Assembly: GCF_900182835.1 (NCBI RefSeq)
Contig: NZ_FXUB01000002.1
Coordinates: 186,001-250,000 of the forward strand
DNA: 64,000 nucleotides
Reading direction: 5' to 3'
Origin: Desulfurobacterium pacificum
GTDB lineage: Bacteria; Aquificota; Aquificia; Desulfurobacteriales; Desulfurobacteriaceae
In this document: piece after piece, positions 50,332 to 58,773 of the stretch
How positions within the stretch are numbered: the first letter of the stretch is position 1
Layout: each line of letters begins with the position of its first letter
Program-made: the position numbers and the translations under genes
Notes under the pieces: model-generated
What the model was told of the DNA's origin: nothing
Database searches by the model: none
Seen by the model: the letters and a program-made list of their open reading frames with translations, nothing else

Positions 50332-51426
50332 ATGAAAATAAGGATAAATAGAAATACAATAAGAGAAGCTGTGAAAAACGTCGCAACTGCTGCTGACAAG
50401 CGTGGAAATATTCCCATACTTTCAAACGTTTTACTTGAAGCTGAAGATAATTCCTTGCGTCTTACTGCAACAAACCTTGAGGTTGGCATTTCAACGTTAA
50501 TTTCGTGTGAAACCGTTGAATCTGGAAAAACAACGGTTAACGCTTTAAAACTTTCAAAATTGGTTGCCAGCTTGACGGGAGAGGAATTGGAACTTGAAAC
50601 TGACGATAGCAAGCTAATTGTAAGGTCTGTGAATTCCAGATTTTCTCTTGCAACGCTTCCTCCAGAAGAGTTCCCAGAAGTGGAACTTCCAGAAAAATAC
50701 AACGTAAAACTTTTAACTTCTGAACTTGATAAGGCGATAAAGAAAGTTTCTTACGCCGTTAGCAGAGATGAAGCCCGTTATATTTTGACAGGTGTTTATT
50801 TAAAATCCTTCGGTGATAAGATTCACGCTGTTGCTACAGACGGTCACAGACTTGCTCTGTACGAAATAAAAGCAGAAGCTGAAGAGTTTTCCGCTATCGT
50901 TCCAAGACGTTCTCTATCGGAGCTTAAAAAACTATTAAGAGAAAGTGAAGAAACTGAAATGCTCCTTTCGGAGAATAAACTCTACTTCAGAATCGGTGAT
51001 ACCGTTATGTGGACCTCCATTATTGAAGGTGAGTACCCTGATTACTTAGCCGTTATTCCTGAAGACAATCCTCTAAAATGCGTTGTAGATAGAGACGAGA
51101 TAGTAAACGCTTTAAAAGAGGTTTCAGTTATTTACGATAAAGAAGAGGTAAGGGCTGTTATTCTGAACTTTACACCTGGCAATCTGAAATTGACTGCAAA
51201 AAAGGTTGAGTTAGAATCAGGTGAAGAGGCTGAAGTTAACGTTCCGGTTGAGTATAACGGAGAAGAGTTTGAGATTACGTTTAACGTAAATTACCTTTTA
51301 GAAGCTGTTAGCTCCTACGATGCAGAATCAGTAAAGATATTGATGGACCAGCCGATATCTCCTGTGCTAATTACTTCAGATGAAGAACCTGAACTGAAAA
51401 ACGTTATAATGCCGATGAAGGTGTAA
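50332..51426 (+). CDS. dnaN: DNA polymerase III subunit beta (sliding clamp)
   Basis: 364 residues forming three clamp domains. KRGNIPILSNVLLEAED, LATLPPEEFPEV, YILTGVYLKSFGDKIHAVATDGHRLALYE and the C-terminal ENVIMPMKV-like ending LKNVIMPMKV are visible. ATG with GGAGG seven bases upstream. First gene to the right of the origin and co-directional with the fork. It overlaps pgsA by one base. Confidence 0.97.
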   Translation: MKIRINRNTIREAVKNVATAADKRGNIPILSNVLLEAEDNSLRLTATNLEVGISTLISCETVESGKTTVNALKLSKLVASLTGEELELETDDSKLIVRSVNSRFSLATLPPEEFPEVELPEKYNVKLLTSELDKAIKKVSYAVSRDEARYILTGVYLKSFGDKIHAVATDGHRLALYEIKAEAEEFSAIVPRRSLSELKKLLRESEETEMLLSENKLYFRIGDTVMWTSIIEGEYPDYLAVIPEDNPLKCVVDRDEIVNALKEVSVIYDKEEVRAVILNFTPGNLKLTAKKVELESGEEAEVNVPVEYNGEEFEITFNVNYLLEAVSSYDAESVKILMDQPISPVLITSDEEPELKNVIMPMKV

Positions 51427-51947
51427 TGGGAAGGGTAAAAACGTTTCCCAATTTTCTTACTCTTTTAAGAGTTCTCCTTATTCCTTTTATTGTGTTTTTT
51501 GTGGTTCATAAGTTTTACATAGTTGCCCTTTCTCTTTTTGTTTTTGCAGCTCTAACGGATTTTTTAGATGGTTATGTGGCTAGGCGTTTTAAAAGCGTTA
51601 CCAGTTTAGGAATGCTCCTTGACCCGGTTGCAGATAAGTTGTTGACTTCTTCAACGTTAATTTCTTTAGCTTACGTTAAGTTGTGCGACCCTTACTCTGT
51701 TATAGCTATAGTTGGAAGAGAAGAAGCAGTAACAGGTATGAGGGCTATTGCCGCTTCAAGGGGGATGGTTATTCCCGCTTCAAAGGGAGGAAAGCTAAAA
51801 ACTGTTCTTATAATTGCCTCAATCGTTTTGCTCCTGGCAGGACGTAAGATTGAAGGAGAAAGCCTTTTAATCGTTTCTGCCGTTATAGCTCTTTTTACAG
51901 GTGTTCGCTATTTTTACAGATTTTTTAAGGCTTTAAAGGAGGAATGA
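51426..51947 (+). CDS. pgsA: CDP-diacylglycerol-glycerol-3-phosphate 3-phosphatidyltransferase
   Basis: Makes phosphatidylglycerol phosphate in the inner membrane. 173 residues with the CDP-alcohol phosphotransferase signature DGYVARRFKSVTSLGMLLDPVADK (D-G-x2-A-R-x8-G-x3-D-x3-D). Five or six hydrophobic segments. It is followed after one base by plsY, a second phospholipid gene. Confidence 0.93.
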   Translation: MGRVKTFPNFLTLLRVLLIPFIVFFVVHKFYIVALSLFVFAALTDFLDGYVARRFKSVTSLGMLLDPVADKLLTSSTLISLAYVKLCDPYSVIAIVGREEAVTGMRAIAASRGMVIPASKGGKLKTVLIIASIVLLLAGRKIEGESLLIVSAVIALFTGVRYFYRFFKALKEE

Positions 51948-51948
51948 A

Positions 51949-52533
51949 TTGAGTACTTTCGTAATAATTGCTGTTTTTTCTTTCTTTTTAGGTTCTATTC
52001 CTTTTGGTTACGTGATTGGTAAGCTGAAAGGGGTTGATGTCAGGAAGCATGGAAGTGGTAATATAGGTGCAACAAACGTTTCAAGAGTTTTAGGTAAAAA
52101 GTGGGGGGCTTTCGTTCTCTTTTTAGATGCTCTTAAGGGTGCAGTTCCTGTTTTAATAGTTAAATTACTTGGCTATCCGCTTGAATATCAGGTTCTTGCT
52201 GGTTTTTTGGCGATATTAGGTCATTGTTTCTCTCCATTTATGAAGTTTAGAGGCGGTAAGGGTGTTGCTACTGGTCTTGGCGTTTTTTTAGTCGTTTCTC
52301 CATTAGTTACTTTGATTGCTGCTTTGATTTTCTTTGCTGTATTTTTTACTACTCGCTACGTTTCCCTTTCCTCAATAATAGCAGCGCTCTCATTTCCCAT
52401 AATCTTTAAGATTCTTAAAGCTCCTCCTCCTTCTGTCTCTCTTCTTCTCTTTTTAACTGCATTTACCGTTGTGGCAAAGCACCACCAGAACATTAAAAGA
52501 CTTTTAAAAGGTGAGGAAAAGAAATATCGGTAG
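51949..52533 (+). CDS. plsY: acyl-phosphate glycerol-3-phosphate acyltransferase
   Basis: First acylation of glycerol-3-phosphate, 194 residues, all-helical membrane protein. Motifs: FFLGSIPFGYVIGKLKGVDVRKHGSGNIGATNVSRVLG, HCFSPFMKFRGGKGVATGLGV and KHHQNIKRLLKGEE. TTG start with AAGGAGG upstream; no ATG fits. The partner plsX is not in the window. Confidence 0.95.
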   Translation: MSTFVIIAVFSFFLGSIPFGYVIGKLKGVDVRKHGSGNIGATNVSRVLGKKWGAFVLFLDALKGAVPVLIVKLLGYPLEYQVLAGFLAILGHCFSPFMKFRGGKGVATGLGVFLVVSPLVTLIAALIFFAVFFTTRYVSLSSIIAALSFPIIFKILKAPPPSVSLLLFLTAFTVVAKHHQNIKRLLKGEEKKYR

Positions 52534-52535
52534 AT

Positions 52536-53075
52536 TTAGACTCTTTTCCACATCCTATCTAAATCAACTGTAAACTTGCACTTTATTTCAAAGGTAAACG
52601 TTCCGCTGTCGCTGTCAAATACTTTGTCGTATTTGTTGTTTTTCAGTTTGAATACCCTCATTTTTTTGATTTCTGGATAGACGAGAGCGTAGTATTGAAC
52701 TTTCTCTCTCTCGTAGAGTTCAAATTTTAAATTTTCATCCTTTATTGCTGTTGATTTTGAAACTATTTCAAAAACAACTTCCGGCGGCGATTTTATGTAG
52801 TCTTCTATCTTTTTGCATATAACAACTACATCTGGTCTTACTACAGTATTTTCATTTACTATCCAGTCAAGTTCTTGACAGACAAAACAATTTTTCGGAC
52901 AGTTTTCCAATTGCTCTTCTATCTGTCTTACCAGAACGCTTACTGTTCTTTGATGTTTCCAGAATGGCGAAGGTGCCATAGCGTATGGAACACCTTCTAT
53001 TAGCTCCCAATCACCTTCCCACTTAAAGTAGTCTTCAACTGTATAATGAGGTAGGTATTTTTCTGCAATATTCAT
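52536..53075 (-). CDS. Uma2-family (DUF820) putative endonuclease
   Basis: 179 residues of the Uma2/DUF820 family, which has a PD-(D/E)xK nuclease fold. Typical blocks: YTVEDYFKWEGDWELIEGVPYAMAPSPFWKH, VVRPDVVVICKK (catalytic Asp), PPEVVFEIVSKSTAIKDENLKFELY (E-x-S/K) and VQYYALVYPEIKKM. The biological role of the family is unclear. Convergent with plsY, divergent from ispA. Confidence 0.9.
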   Translation of the reverse strand: MNIAEKYLPHYTVEDYFKWEGDWELIEGVPYAMAPSPFWKHQRTVSVLVRQIEEQLENCPKNCFVCQELDWIVNENTVVRPDVVVICKKIEDYIKSPPEVVFEIVSKSTAIKDENLKFELYEREKVQYYALVYPEIKKMRVFKLKNNKYDKVFDSDSGTFTFEIKCKFTVDLDRMWKRV

Positions 53076-53148
53076 CAGTTATTTCCTTTAGAAACCATTT
53101 CCTTTAAATTATAATTATCCTTGCTTACGGGCAAAAATGGGGAGGACT

Positions 53149-54033
53149 ATGGACTTAAAAAGTTACCTTGTAGAAAGGAAAAAGTTAATAGATAAAGAGA
53201 TAGTAAAGTATCTTCCGCCTTTTCCAGAGTTTGGTTTTCGCCTTTATGAAGCGGTTAAGTATTCTCTGATTGTTGGTGGAAAAAGGTTGAGGCCAATTCT
53301 TTGTTTGGCAGGTTGCGAAGCCGTTGGCGGAAATTACCGTAATGCAGTTACACCGGCCTGTGCAATTGAAATGATTCACACCTATTCTTTGATTCACGAC
53401 GACCTTCCAGCTATGGATAACGATACGCTCCGCCGTGGCCATCCTACCGTGTGGTATAAGTTTGATGAGGTTACTGCGATTTTGGCAGGCGATGCCCTTT
53501 TGAACAGGGCATTTGAGGTTCTTTCAGAGTGGGATTTTGACTGTAAGGTTAAAATAGAGGTGATGAAGGAGATATCAAAGGCTTCTGGTATGCTCGGAAT
53601 GGTTTTGGGTCAGCAGTGTGATATGGATGCTGAAGGTAGAAGCGATGTTTCTCTAGAGGAGCTGCTTTTTATACACAGGCACAAAACTGGTAGGCTTATA
53701 ACTGCCTCTGTCGTTGCGGGCGGTATAACGGGATTGGGAAATGGAGAAGAAATAGAAGCTTTGAGGAAATATGGTGACGGAATAGGACTTGCCTTTCAGA
53801 TAATAGACGACGTTTTAGATGTTGTTGGTGACCAAGAAAAGTTAGGTAAAAACGTTGGTTCTGATGCGGAGAAGGGTAAAGTAACGTTTGTTACTTTTTA
53901 CGGCGTTGATGGTGCAAAAAAGAAGGCAAGAGAAGAAGTTGAGAAGGCAGTAGAAGCTCTTTCTGTTTTTCCTGCTGATAAGGTAGAGCCTTTGGTAGAA
54001 ATTGCTAAATTTATAGTAGAGAGAGAGTATTAG
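53149..54033 (+). CDS. ispA: short-chain polyprenyl diphosphate synthase (farnesyl/geranylgeranyl)
   Basis: 294 residues. First aspartate-rich motif HDDLPAMDNDTLRRGHPT and second QIIDDVLDVVGD, with the GGKRLRPIL start. The DDxxxxD spacing in the first motif is the short-chain IspA type. The frame is open to an ATG at 53137, but that codon precedes the ribosome binding site GGGGAGG, which serves the ATG at 53149. It is followed by dxs, joining precursor synthesis and chain elongation. Confidence 0.93.
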   Translation: MDLKSYLVERKKLIDKEIVKYLPPFPEFGFRLYEAVKYSLIVGGKRLRPILCLAGCEAVGGNYRNAVTPACAIEMIHTYSLIHDDLPAMDNDTLRRGHPTVWYKFDEVTAILAGDALLNRAFEVLSEWDFDCKVKIEVMKEISKASGMLGMVLGQQCDMDAEGRSDVSLEELLFIHRHKTGRLITASVVAGGITGLGNGEEIEALRKYGDGIGLAFQIIDDVLDVVGDQEKLGKNVGSDAEKGKVTFVTFYGVDGAKKKAREEVEKAVEALSVFPADKVEPLVEIAKFIVEREY

Positions 54034-54053
54034 AGAGAAGGTGGAGGGGATTT

Positions 54054-55910
54054 TTGATACTTGAAAAGGTTAATTCGCCGGAGGACCTAAAAAAGCTTTC
54101 AACGGAGGAGTTAAAGCAGCTTGCAGAAGAGGTAAGAAAGTTTATAGTAGAAGTTGTAGAAAAAACGGGGGGACATTTAGCTTCTTCTTTGGGCGTTGTT
54201 GAGTTAACGATAGCTCTTCTTAAAGTGTTTTCTCCACCAAGAGATGAAATAGTCTGGGACGTGGGACATCAGTCTTATCCGTATAAGATTCTTACAGATA
54301 GAAAAGAAAAGTTTCACACTTTAAGGCAGTTTGGCGGTATATCCGGTTTTCCTTCTATTAAGGAAAGTATTTATGACGCTTTTGGCACCGGCCATAGTTC
54401 TACTTCTATTTCTGCCGCTTTAGGTTTAAAGGTGGCAAAGAGATTGAGAGGTGAGGAGGGTCACGTTATAGCCGTTATCGGTGATGGTGCTTTAACTGCC
54501 GGTGAAGCTTACGAAGGATTAAACAATGCAGGTCAACTGAAGGAAGATTTAATAGTTATCCTTAACGATAATGAGATGTCTATATCAAAGAATATAGGGG
54601 CTATTTCCAATTACCTGACCAAGGTTGCTACCGGCGAAAATTTGAGGAAAGCTAAAGAAAGGTTAGAGGAAGTTACGAAAAGAATATTTGGCGAAAGAGT
54701 TTACAAAACGTTAAAGCGCGTTGAAGACTTAATCGTTAAGGGACTGTTTCCGCCTGGGATGCTCTTTGAAGAATTGGGATTTCGTTATGTTGGTCCAATA
54801 GACGGTCACGATATAGAAACTCTTACTGTTACTTTAAAAAACGTTTCCCGAATGAAAGGTCCTACCCTTGTTCACGTTATAACGAAAAAAGGGAAAGGTT
54901 ACACGCCTGCCGAGGAAAAGCCTGAAAAGTTCCACGGCGTTTCTCCAAAGATTTCAAAGCCAGTAGAGAATTTGCCGCCTTCATATACGGAAGTTTTTTC
55001 AAAAACTCTTATAGAAATAGCGCGAGAAAACGAAAACGTTGTTGCAATCACTGCTGCAATGCCGTCTGGAACAGGTCTTGATAAGTTTAAGGAAGTTTTT
55101 TCCGATAGATACTTTGATGTTGGTATAGCAGAACAGCACGCTGTTACCTTCGCTGCCGGAATGGCTAAGAAGGGTTTAAAGCCGGTTGTCGCAATTTACT
55201 CCACTTTTCTTCAGAGAGCTTATGACCAGATAGTTCACGATGTTGCCCTTCAGGAACTTCCCGTAGTTTTTGCAGTAGATAGGGCAGGGCTTGTAGGTGA
55301 GGACGGTGCCACCCATCACGGCGCTTTTGACCTTTCTTACCTTCGTCACATTCCCAACATGGTGATTGCTGCACCAAAAGATGAAGAGGAGCTCCGTCAT
55401 CTTTTATATACGGCAGTTAAGAGTGATAAACCATTTGCCGTTCGATATCCAAGAGGTAGAGGCTACGGCGTAAGGATAAGAGAGCCTTTGAAGGAAATTC
55501 CGATAGGTAGCTGGGAAGTTTTGAAAGAAGGTAAGGATTTAGTAATCCTTGCAATCGGCTGGACTGTTTACCAGGCGTTTGAAGCTGCAAAAAAGCTTGA
55601 AAAAGAAGGTGTGAACGTTTGTGTCGTTAATGCGAGGTTTATAAAGCCTCTTGATGAAAAGTTATTAGAAGAGCTTTCAAAGAAGTTTTCTACCTTTCTG
55701 ACCGTTGAAGAGAACGTAGTAAAGGGAGGATTTGGTTCTGCCGTAGATGAGTTTTTTGCCGATAGAGAGGAAATAAAAATTTTTAATCTTGGCATTCCTG
55801 ACAGATTTATAGAGCACGGCAATCAAAATCTTTTGAGAAAGTTAGTTGGAATAGATAGCGAAGGTATTTATAGAAAAGTGAAGGAAGTTGTTTCTGTTGT
55901 TAAAAGTTAA
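54054..55910 (+). CDS. dxs: 1-deoxy-D-xylulose-5-phosphate synthase
   Basis: First enzyme of the MEP pathway, thiamine-diphosphate dependent. 618 residues with GGHLASSLGVVELTIAL, DVGHQSYPYKILT, the ThDP motif GDGALTAGEAYEGLNNAG, FDVGIAEQHAVTFAAG and DRAGLVGEDGATHHG. The start is TTG at 54054, with a purine-rich GTGGAGGGGA directly upstream that is also one copy of the recurrent GGGGATTTT element. It follows ispA by 20 bases. The end overlaps the convergent prenyl synthase gene by four. Confidence 0.96.
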   Translation: MILEKVNSPEDLKKLSTEELKQLAEEVRKFIVEVVEKTGGHLASSLGVVELTIALLKVFSPPRDEIVWDVGHQSYPYKILTDRKEKFHTLRQFGGISGFPSIKESIYDAFGTGHSSTSISAALGLKVAKRLRGEEGHVIAVIGDGALTAGEAYEGLNNAGQLKEDLIVILNDNEMSISKNIGAISNYLTKVATGENLRKAKERLEEVTKRIFGERVYKTLKRVEDLIVKGLFPPGMLFEELGFRYVGPIDGHDIETLTVTLKNVSRMKGPTLVHVITKKGKGYTPAEEKPEKFHGVSPKISKPVENLPPSYTEVFSKTLIEIARENENVVAITAAMPSGTGLDKFKEVFSDRYFDVGIAEQHAVTFAAGMAKKGLKPVVAIYSTFLQRAYDQIVHDVALQELPVVFAVDRAGLVGEDGATHHGAFDLSYLRHIPNMVIAAPKDEEELRHLLYTAVKSDKPFAVRYPRGRGYGVRIREPLKEIPIGSWEVLKEGKDLVILAIGWTVYQAFEAAKKLEKEGVNVCVVNARFIKPLDEKLLEELSKKFSTFLTVEENVVKGGFGSAVDEFFADREEIKIFNLGIPDRFIEHGNQNLLRKLVGIDSEGIYRKVKEVVSVVKS

Positions 55911-56881
55911 CAGCTTCTTTTAACTATAAAGTCGGCAATTTCATATAGGGAAGATTTTAAGGGTGAATCCTGAAATACAGATAGCGCTTCTTTAGCTTTG
56001 TTGATGTAGCTTTCTGCAAGGTTAATCGTTTCTTTAACTCCCCCTTTTTCAAGTGCAAACTGGCGGACAAACTCTATCTGTTCTTGAGTGGGTTCTGTTG
56101 TAGTAAGGATTTCAGATATTTCTTCTTTTTCTCTTTCTGAAGCATGTTTAAGTGCGTATAGTAAGGGGTAGGTTACTTTTCCTTCTCTTATGTCGTTTCC
56201 TGCCGGCTTGCCTATCGTTTTTTCATCTGAAGTATAGTCAAAAGCGTCATCTATTAACTGAAAGGCGTAACCTATATATTCACCGTATTTCCTTAAAGCT
56301 TCTCTCTGCTCTTTTTCTGCGTTTCCTACGATTGCACCGCACTCGCAGCACGTAGCTAGTAGAGAGGCTGTTTTTCTGTAAATAATGTCAAAGTATTCTT
56401 CTTCAGTTAGGTTTACGTTTCCTATCTTTTCAAGTTGAAGGAGTTCTCCTTCTGCCATATCTTGAACAGTTTTTGCAGCAGTTTTTAAGACTTCACTTCC
56501 GCCGTAAACGGCCAAAATATAAATGGCTTTTGCGAACATGTAATCGCCTACTAATACTGCAACGTCATTGCCAAAAACTTCATTTGCAGACGGCTTTCCT
56601 CTTCTGAGTTTTGCTCCGTCAACGATGTCGTCGTGTAGAAGCGTTGCTGTGTGCATGTATTCCATAACTGTAGCAACAGGAATTAGCCTGTCTTCTGGGG
56701 CGTTGAGTAGCTTCCCTGCTATTATTGTTAAGCCGGGTCTTACTCTTTTACCGCCGCTATCTAATATGTAACCGCCAGCTTTAAGAACTAACTCAACGCC
56801 TGAACTGATTAACTCTTTAGAGTAGTTTTCTGCCTTTTCTAATTCACTTCTTATTACTTCAAAAGGTTTAAAAATCTTCAT
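55907..56881 (-). CDS. ispB: long-chain polyprenyl diphosphate synthase (quinone side chain)
   Basis: 324 residues, trans-prenyltransferase with LLHDDIVDGAKLRRGKPSANE (DDxxD) and FQLIDDAFDYTSDE, plus KRVRPGLT. The single-spaced DDxxD and the length indicate a hepta/octaprenyl synthase for menaquinone-type side chains, distinct from the short-chain enzyme at 53.1 kb. Chain length cannot be fixed from sequence. pyrE lies nine bases upstream. Confidence 0.92.
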   Translation of the reverse strand: MKIFKPFEVIRSELEKAENYSKELISSGVELVLKAGGYILDSGGKRVRPGLTIIAGKLLNAPEDRLIPVATVMEYMHTATLLHDDIVDGAKLRRGKPSANEVFGNDVAVLVGDYMFAKAIYILAVYGGSEVLKTAAKTVQDMAEGELLQLEKIGNVNLTEEEYFDIIYRKTASLLATCCECGAIVGNAEKEQREALRKYGEYIGYAFQLIDDAFDYTSDEKTIGKPAGNDIREGKVTYPLLYALKHASEREKEEISEILTTTEPTQEQIEFVRQFALEKGGVKETINLAESYINKAKEALSVFQDSPLKSSLYEIADFIVKRSC

Positions 56882-56889
56882 GCAGTTTC

Positions 56890-57480
56890 CTACTTAACTG
56901 GAATGTTTCTACTTCCTGGTTTTACAAGTTCTATTTTACCTTCTTTACACAGCGGACAGGAAGAGGGCTCGTAAACTGGAACTTCGAGACGCCAGAGAGT
57001 AGTAAAAGGAACGCCGAAGTTGACTTTACCGCCGCTTCTATCAACTAAACTGCCTACGGCAACGACTTCACCACCGTGTTGCTTAACAACCTCTATTGTT
57101 TCTTTTGTAGATTTTCCAGTCGTTACCACGTCTTCAACGACAATTGCTCTCTCTCCTTCTTTTATTTCAAATCCTCTTCTCAGGGTAAGGTTACCGTTTA
57201 CCCTTTCTGCGAAGATTCCTCTAACGCCTAAATATCTTGCAGTTTCATAAGAAACGATTATTCCGCCTATTGCAGGGGCTATTACTAAGTCGTATTCTAC
57301 TTCTAGCTCTTTTAGTTTTTTTGCCAGTTCTTTGCATAAGATCTCAGCGTAGTTGGGATATTGGAGAACCTTTGCGCACTGCAAGTAATAGGGACTATGA
57401 AGTCCGCTTGATAGGAGAAAGTGACCTTCTAAAAAAGCGTTTGACTTTAAAAATATTTCTTTTATCTGGTCTTCTGTCAT
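56890..57480 (-). CDS. pyrE: orotate phosphoribosyltransferase
   Basis: Forms orotidine monophosphate from orotate and PRPP. 196 residues with [20 protein letters not shown], the PRPP loop [16 protein letters not shown] and a C-terminal CPLCKEG (CxxC), known from the Thermus/Aquifex-type PyrE. The frame is open to a GTG at 57492, but the ATG at 57480 has GGAGG upstream. Divergent from the M20 gene. Confidence 0.94.
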   Translation of the reverse strand: MTEDQIKEIFLKSNAFLEGHFLLSSGLHSPYYLQCAKVLQYPNYAEILCKELAKKLKELEVEYDLVIAPAIGGIIVSYETARYLGVRGIFAERVNGNLTLRRGFEIKEGERAIVVEDVVTTGKSTKETIEVVKQHGGEVVAVGSLVDRSGGKVNFGVPFTTLWRLEVPVYEPSSCPLCKEGKIELVKPGSRNIPVK

Positions 57481-57576
57481 TTGTGCCTCCACCCGAAAAC
57501 TTGCTGGATAAATTTATTCTATCTTTTGAAAACTTCCAGTTGTGTAGGAAAATACTTTTGGTGTTTGGGAGGCGTT

Positions 57577-58773
57577 ATGGATATAAATAGGGAAATATTG
57601 AGGATTTCTAAAGATATTTTTGAAGATACAGTAGCCTGGAGAAGGCATTTGCGTATGTATCCGGAGCTTTCCGGGCAGGAGTATGAAACTGCGGAGTTTG
57701 TAGCTAAAAAGTTAAGAGAGTTTGGAGTTGATGAAGTAATAGAAGGGTTTGCTGGTTCTACGGCTGTTGTTGGGATTATCAAAGGAAGTGGAAAAAAAGA
57801 AGTGGCGTTAAGGGCAGATATGGACGCTCTTGCCGGTGAAGGTAGAATAGAGAAGCCTTACGCTTCGCGCGTTTCAGGAGTTGCTCATCTTTGTGGGCAT
57901 GACGCTCATACGGCTATGCTTTTGGGTGCTGCGAAGACTCTTGTTGAAATTAAAAGTTATTTAAAAGGTAGCGTAAAACTTATTTTTCAACCGTGTGAGG
58001 AAAAGAGTGAATGTAGCGGAGCGAGGTTTTTAATTGAAAACGGCGTTTTAACGCCTGAGACTGAGGCGATATTTGGTCTTCACGTTTCACCGGAGTTAAA
58101 AACCGGTATTGTGGGAATAAAAAAAGGTGTTGTTTTGGCGTCTGCTGACTTTTTTAACGTTAGAGTTGAAGGAAAAAGTGCTCACGCTTCAAAACCACAC
58201 AAAGGTAGAGACCCGATTGTCGCGGCCTGCGAGATGGTTTCTTCCATTTATCACGTTGTAAGCAGATTTATTGACCCTCTTGAACCTGCTGTTATTTCTG
58301 TTGGAAAGATAGCCGGCGGTTATGCAGAAAACGTGATTCCTGACTCTGTTGAGTTTGAAGGAACTTACAGGACTTTGTCTGGAAATGTTAGAAAGCTGAT
58401 TGCCAGAAAATTGGAGGAAATCGTTAAAGGATTGGCTGTTGCTTATGGGGTAGAAGCTAGTTTGACAATTAAAGAGGGTAATCCGCCTCTTATGAATGAT
58501 GACCGTTTAATTGAGTTAGTTAAAAAGATTTCGATTGATATGTTTTCTAAAAAAGGTGTCGTTGAGCTTGAGAGACCTTCTATGGGAGGGGAGGATTTTG
58601 CCTTTTATCTGGAAAAAATCCCCGGCGTCTTCATCAGGCTCGGAACGGGAAATAAAGAGAAGGGGACTACCTATCCCCTTCACAGCTCGAAGTTTGACAT
58701 TGATGAAGATGCTTTGTGGGTTGGCACTGCTCTTTATTCAGCTTTTGCCGTTAGTTTTTTGATGAGCCTTTAA
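57577..58773 (+). CDS. M20-family amidohydrolase / aminoacylase
   Basis: Zinc-dependent hydrolase of the hippurate hydrolase / IAA-amino acid hydrolase group, 398 residues. WRRHLRMYPELSGQEYETA, LRADMDALAG, HLCGHDAHTAMLLGAA, FQPCEE and GGEDFAFYLEKIPGVFIRLG give the metal and active sites; a dimerisation domain sits in the middle. The frame is open to 57481, but the ATG at 57577 has GGGAGG upstream. Substrate (N-acyl amino acid, diaminopimelate derivative or peptide) is open. It overlaps the RND gene by 23 bases. Confidence 0.88.
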   Translation: MDINREILRISKDIFEDTVAWRRHLRMYPELSGQEYETAEFVAKKLREFGVDEVIEGFAGSTAVVGIIKGSGKKEVALRADMDALAGEGRIEKPYASRVSGVAHLCGHDAHTAMLLGAAKTLVEIKSYLKGSVKLIFQPCEEKSECSGARFLIENGVLTPETEAIFGLHVSPELKTGIVGIKKGVVLASADFFNVRVEGKSAHASKPHKGRDPIVAACEMVSSIYHVVSRFIDPLEPAVISVGKIAGGYAENVIPDSVEFEGTYRTLSGNVRKLIARKLEEIVKGLAVAYGVEASLTIKEGNPPLMNDDRLIELVKKISIDMFSKKGVVELERPSMGGEDFAFYLEKIPGVFIRLGTGNKEKGTTYPLHSSKFDIDEDALWVGTALYSAFAVSFLMSL

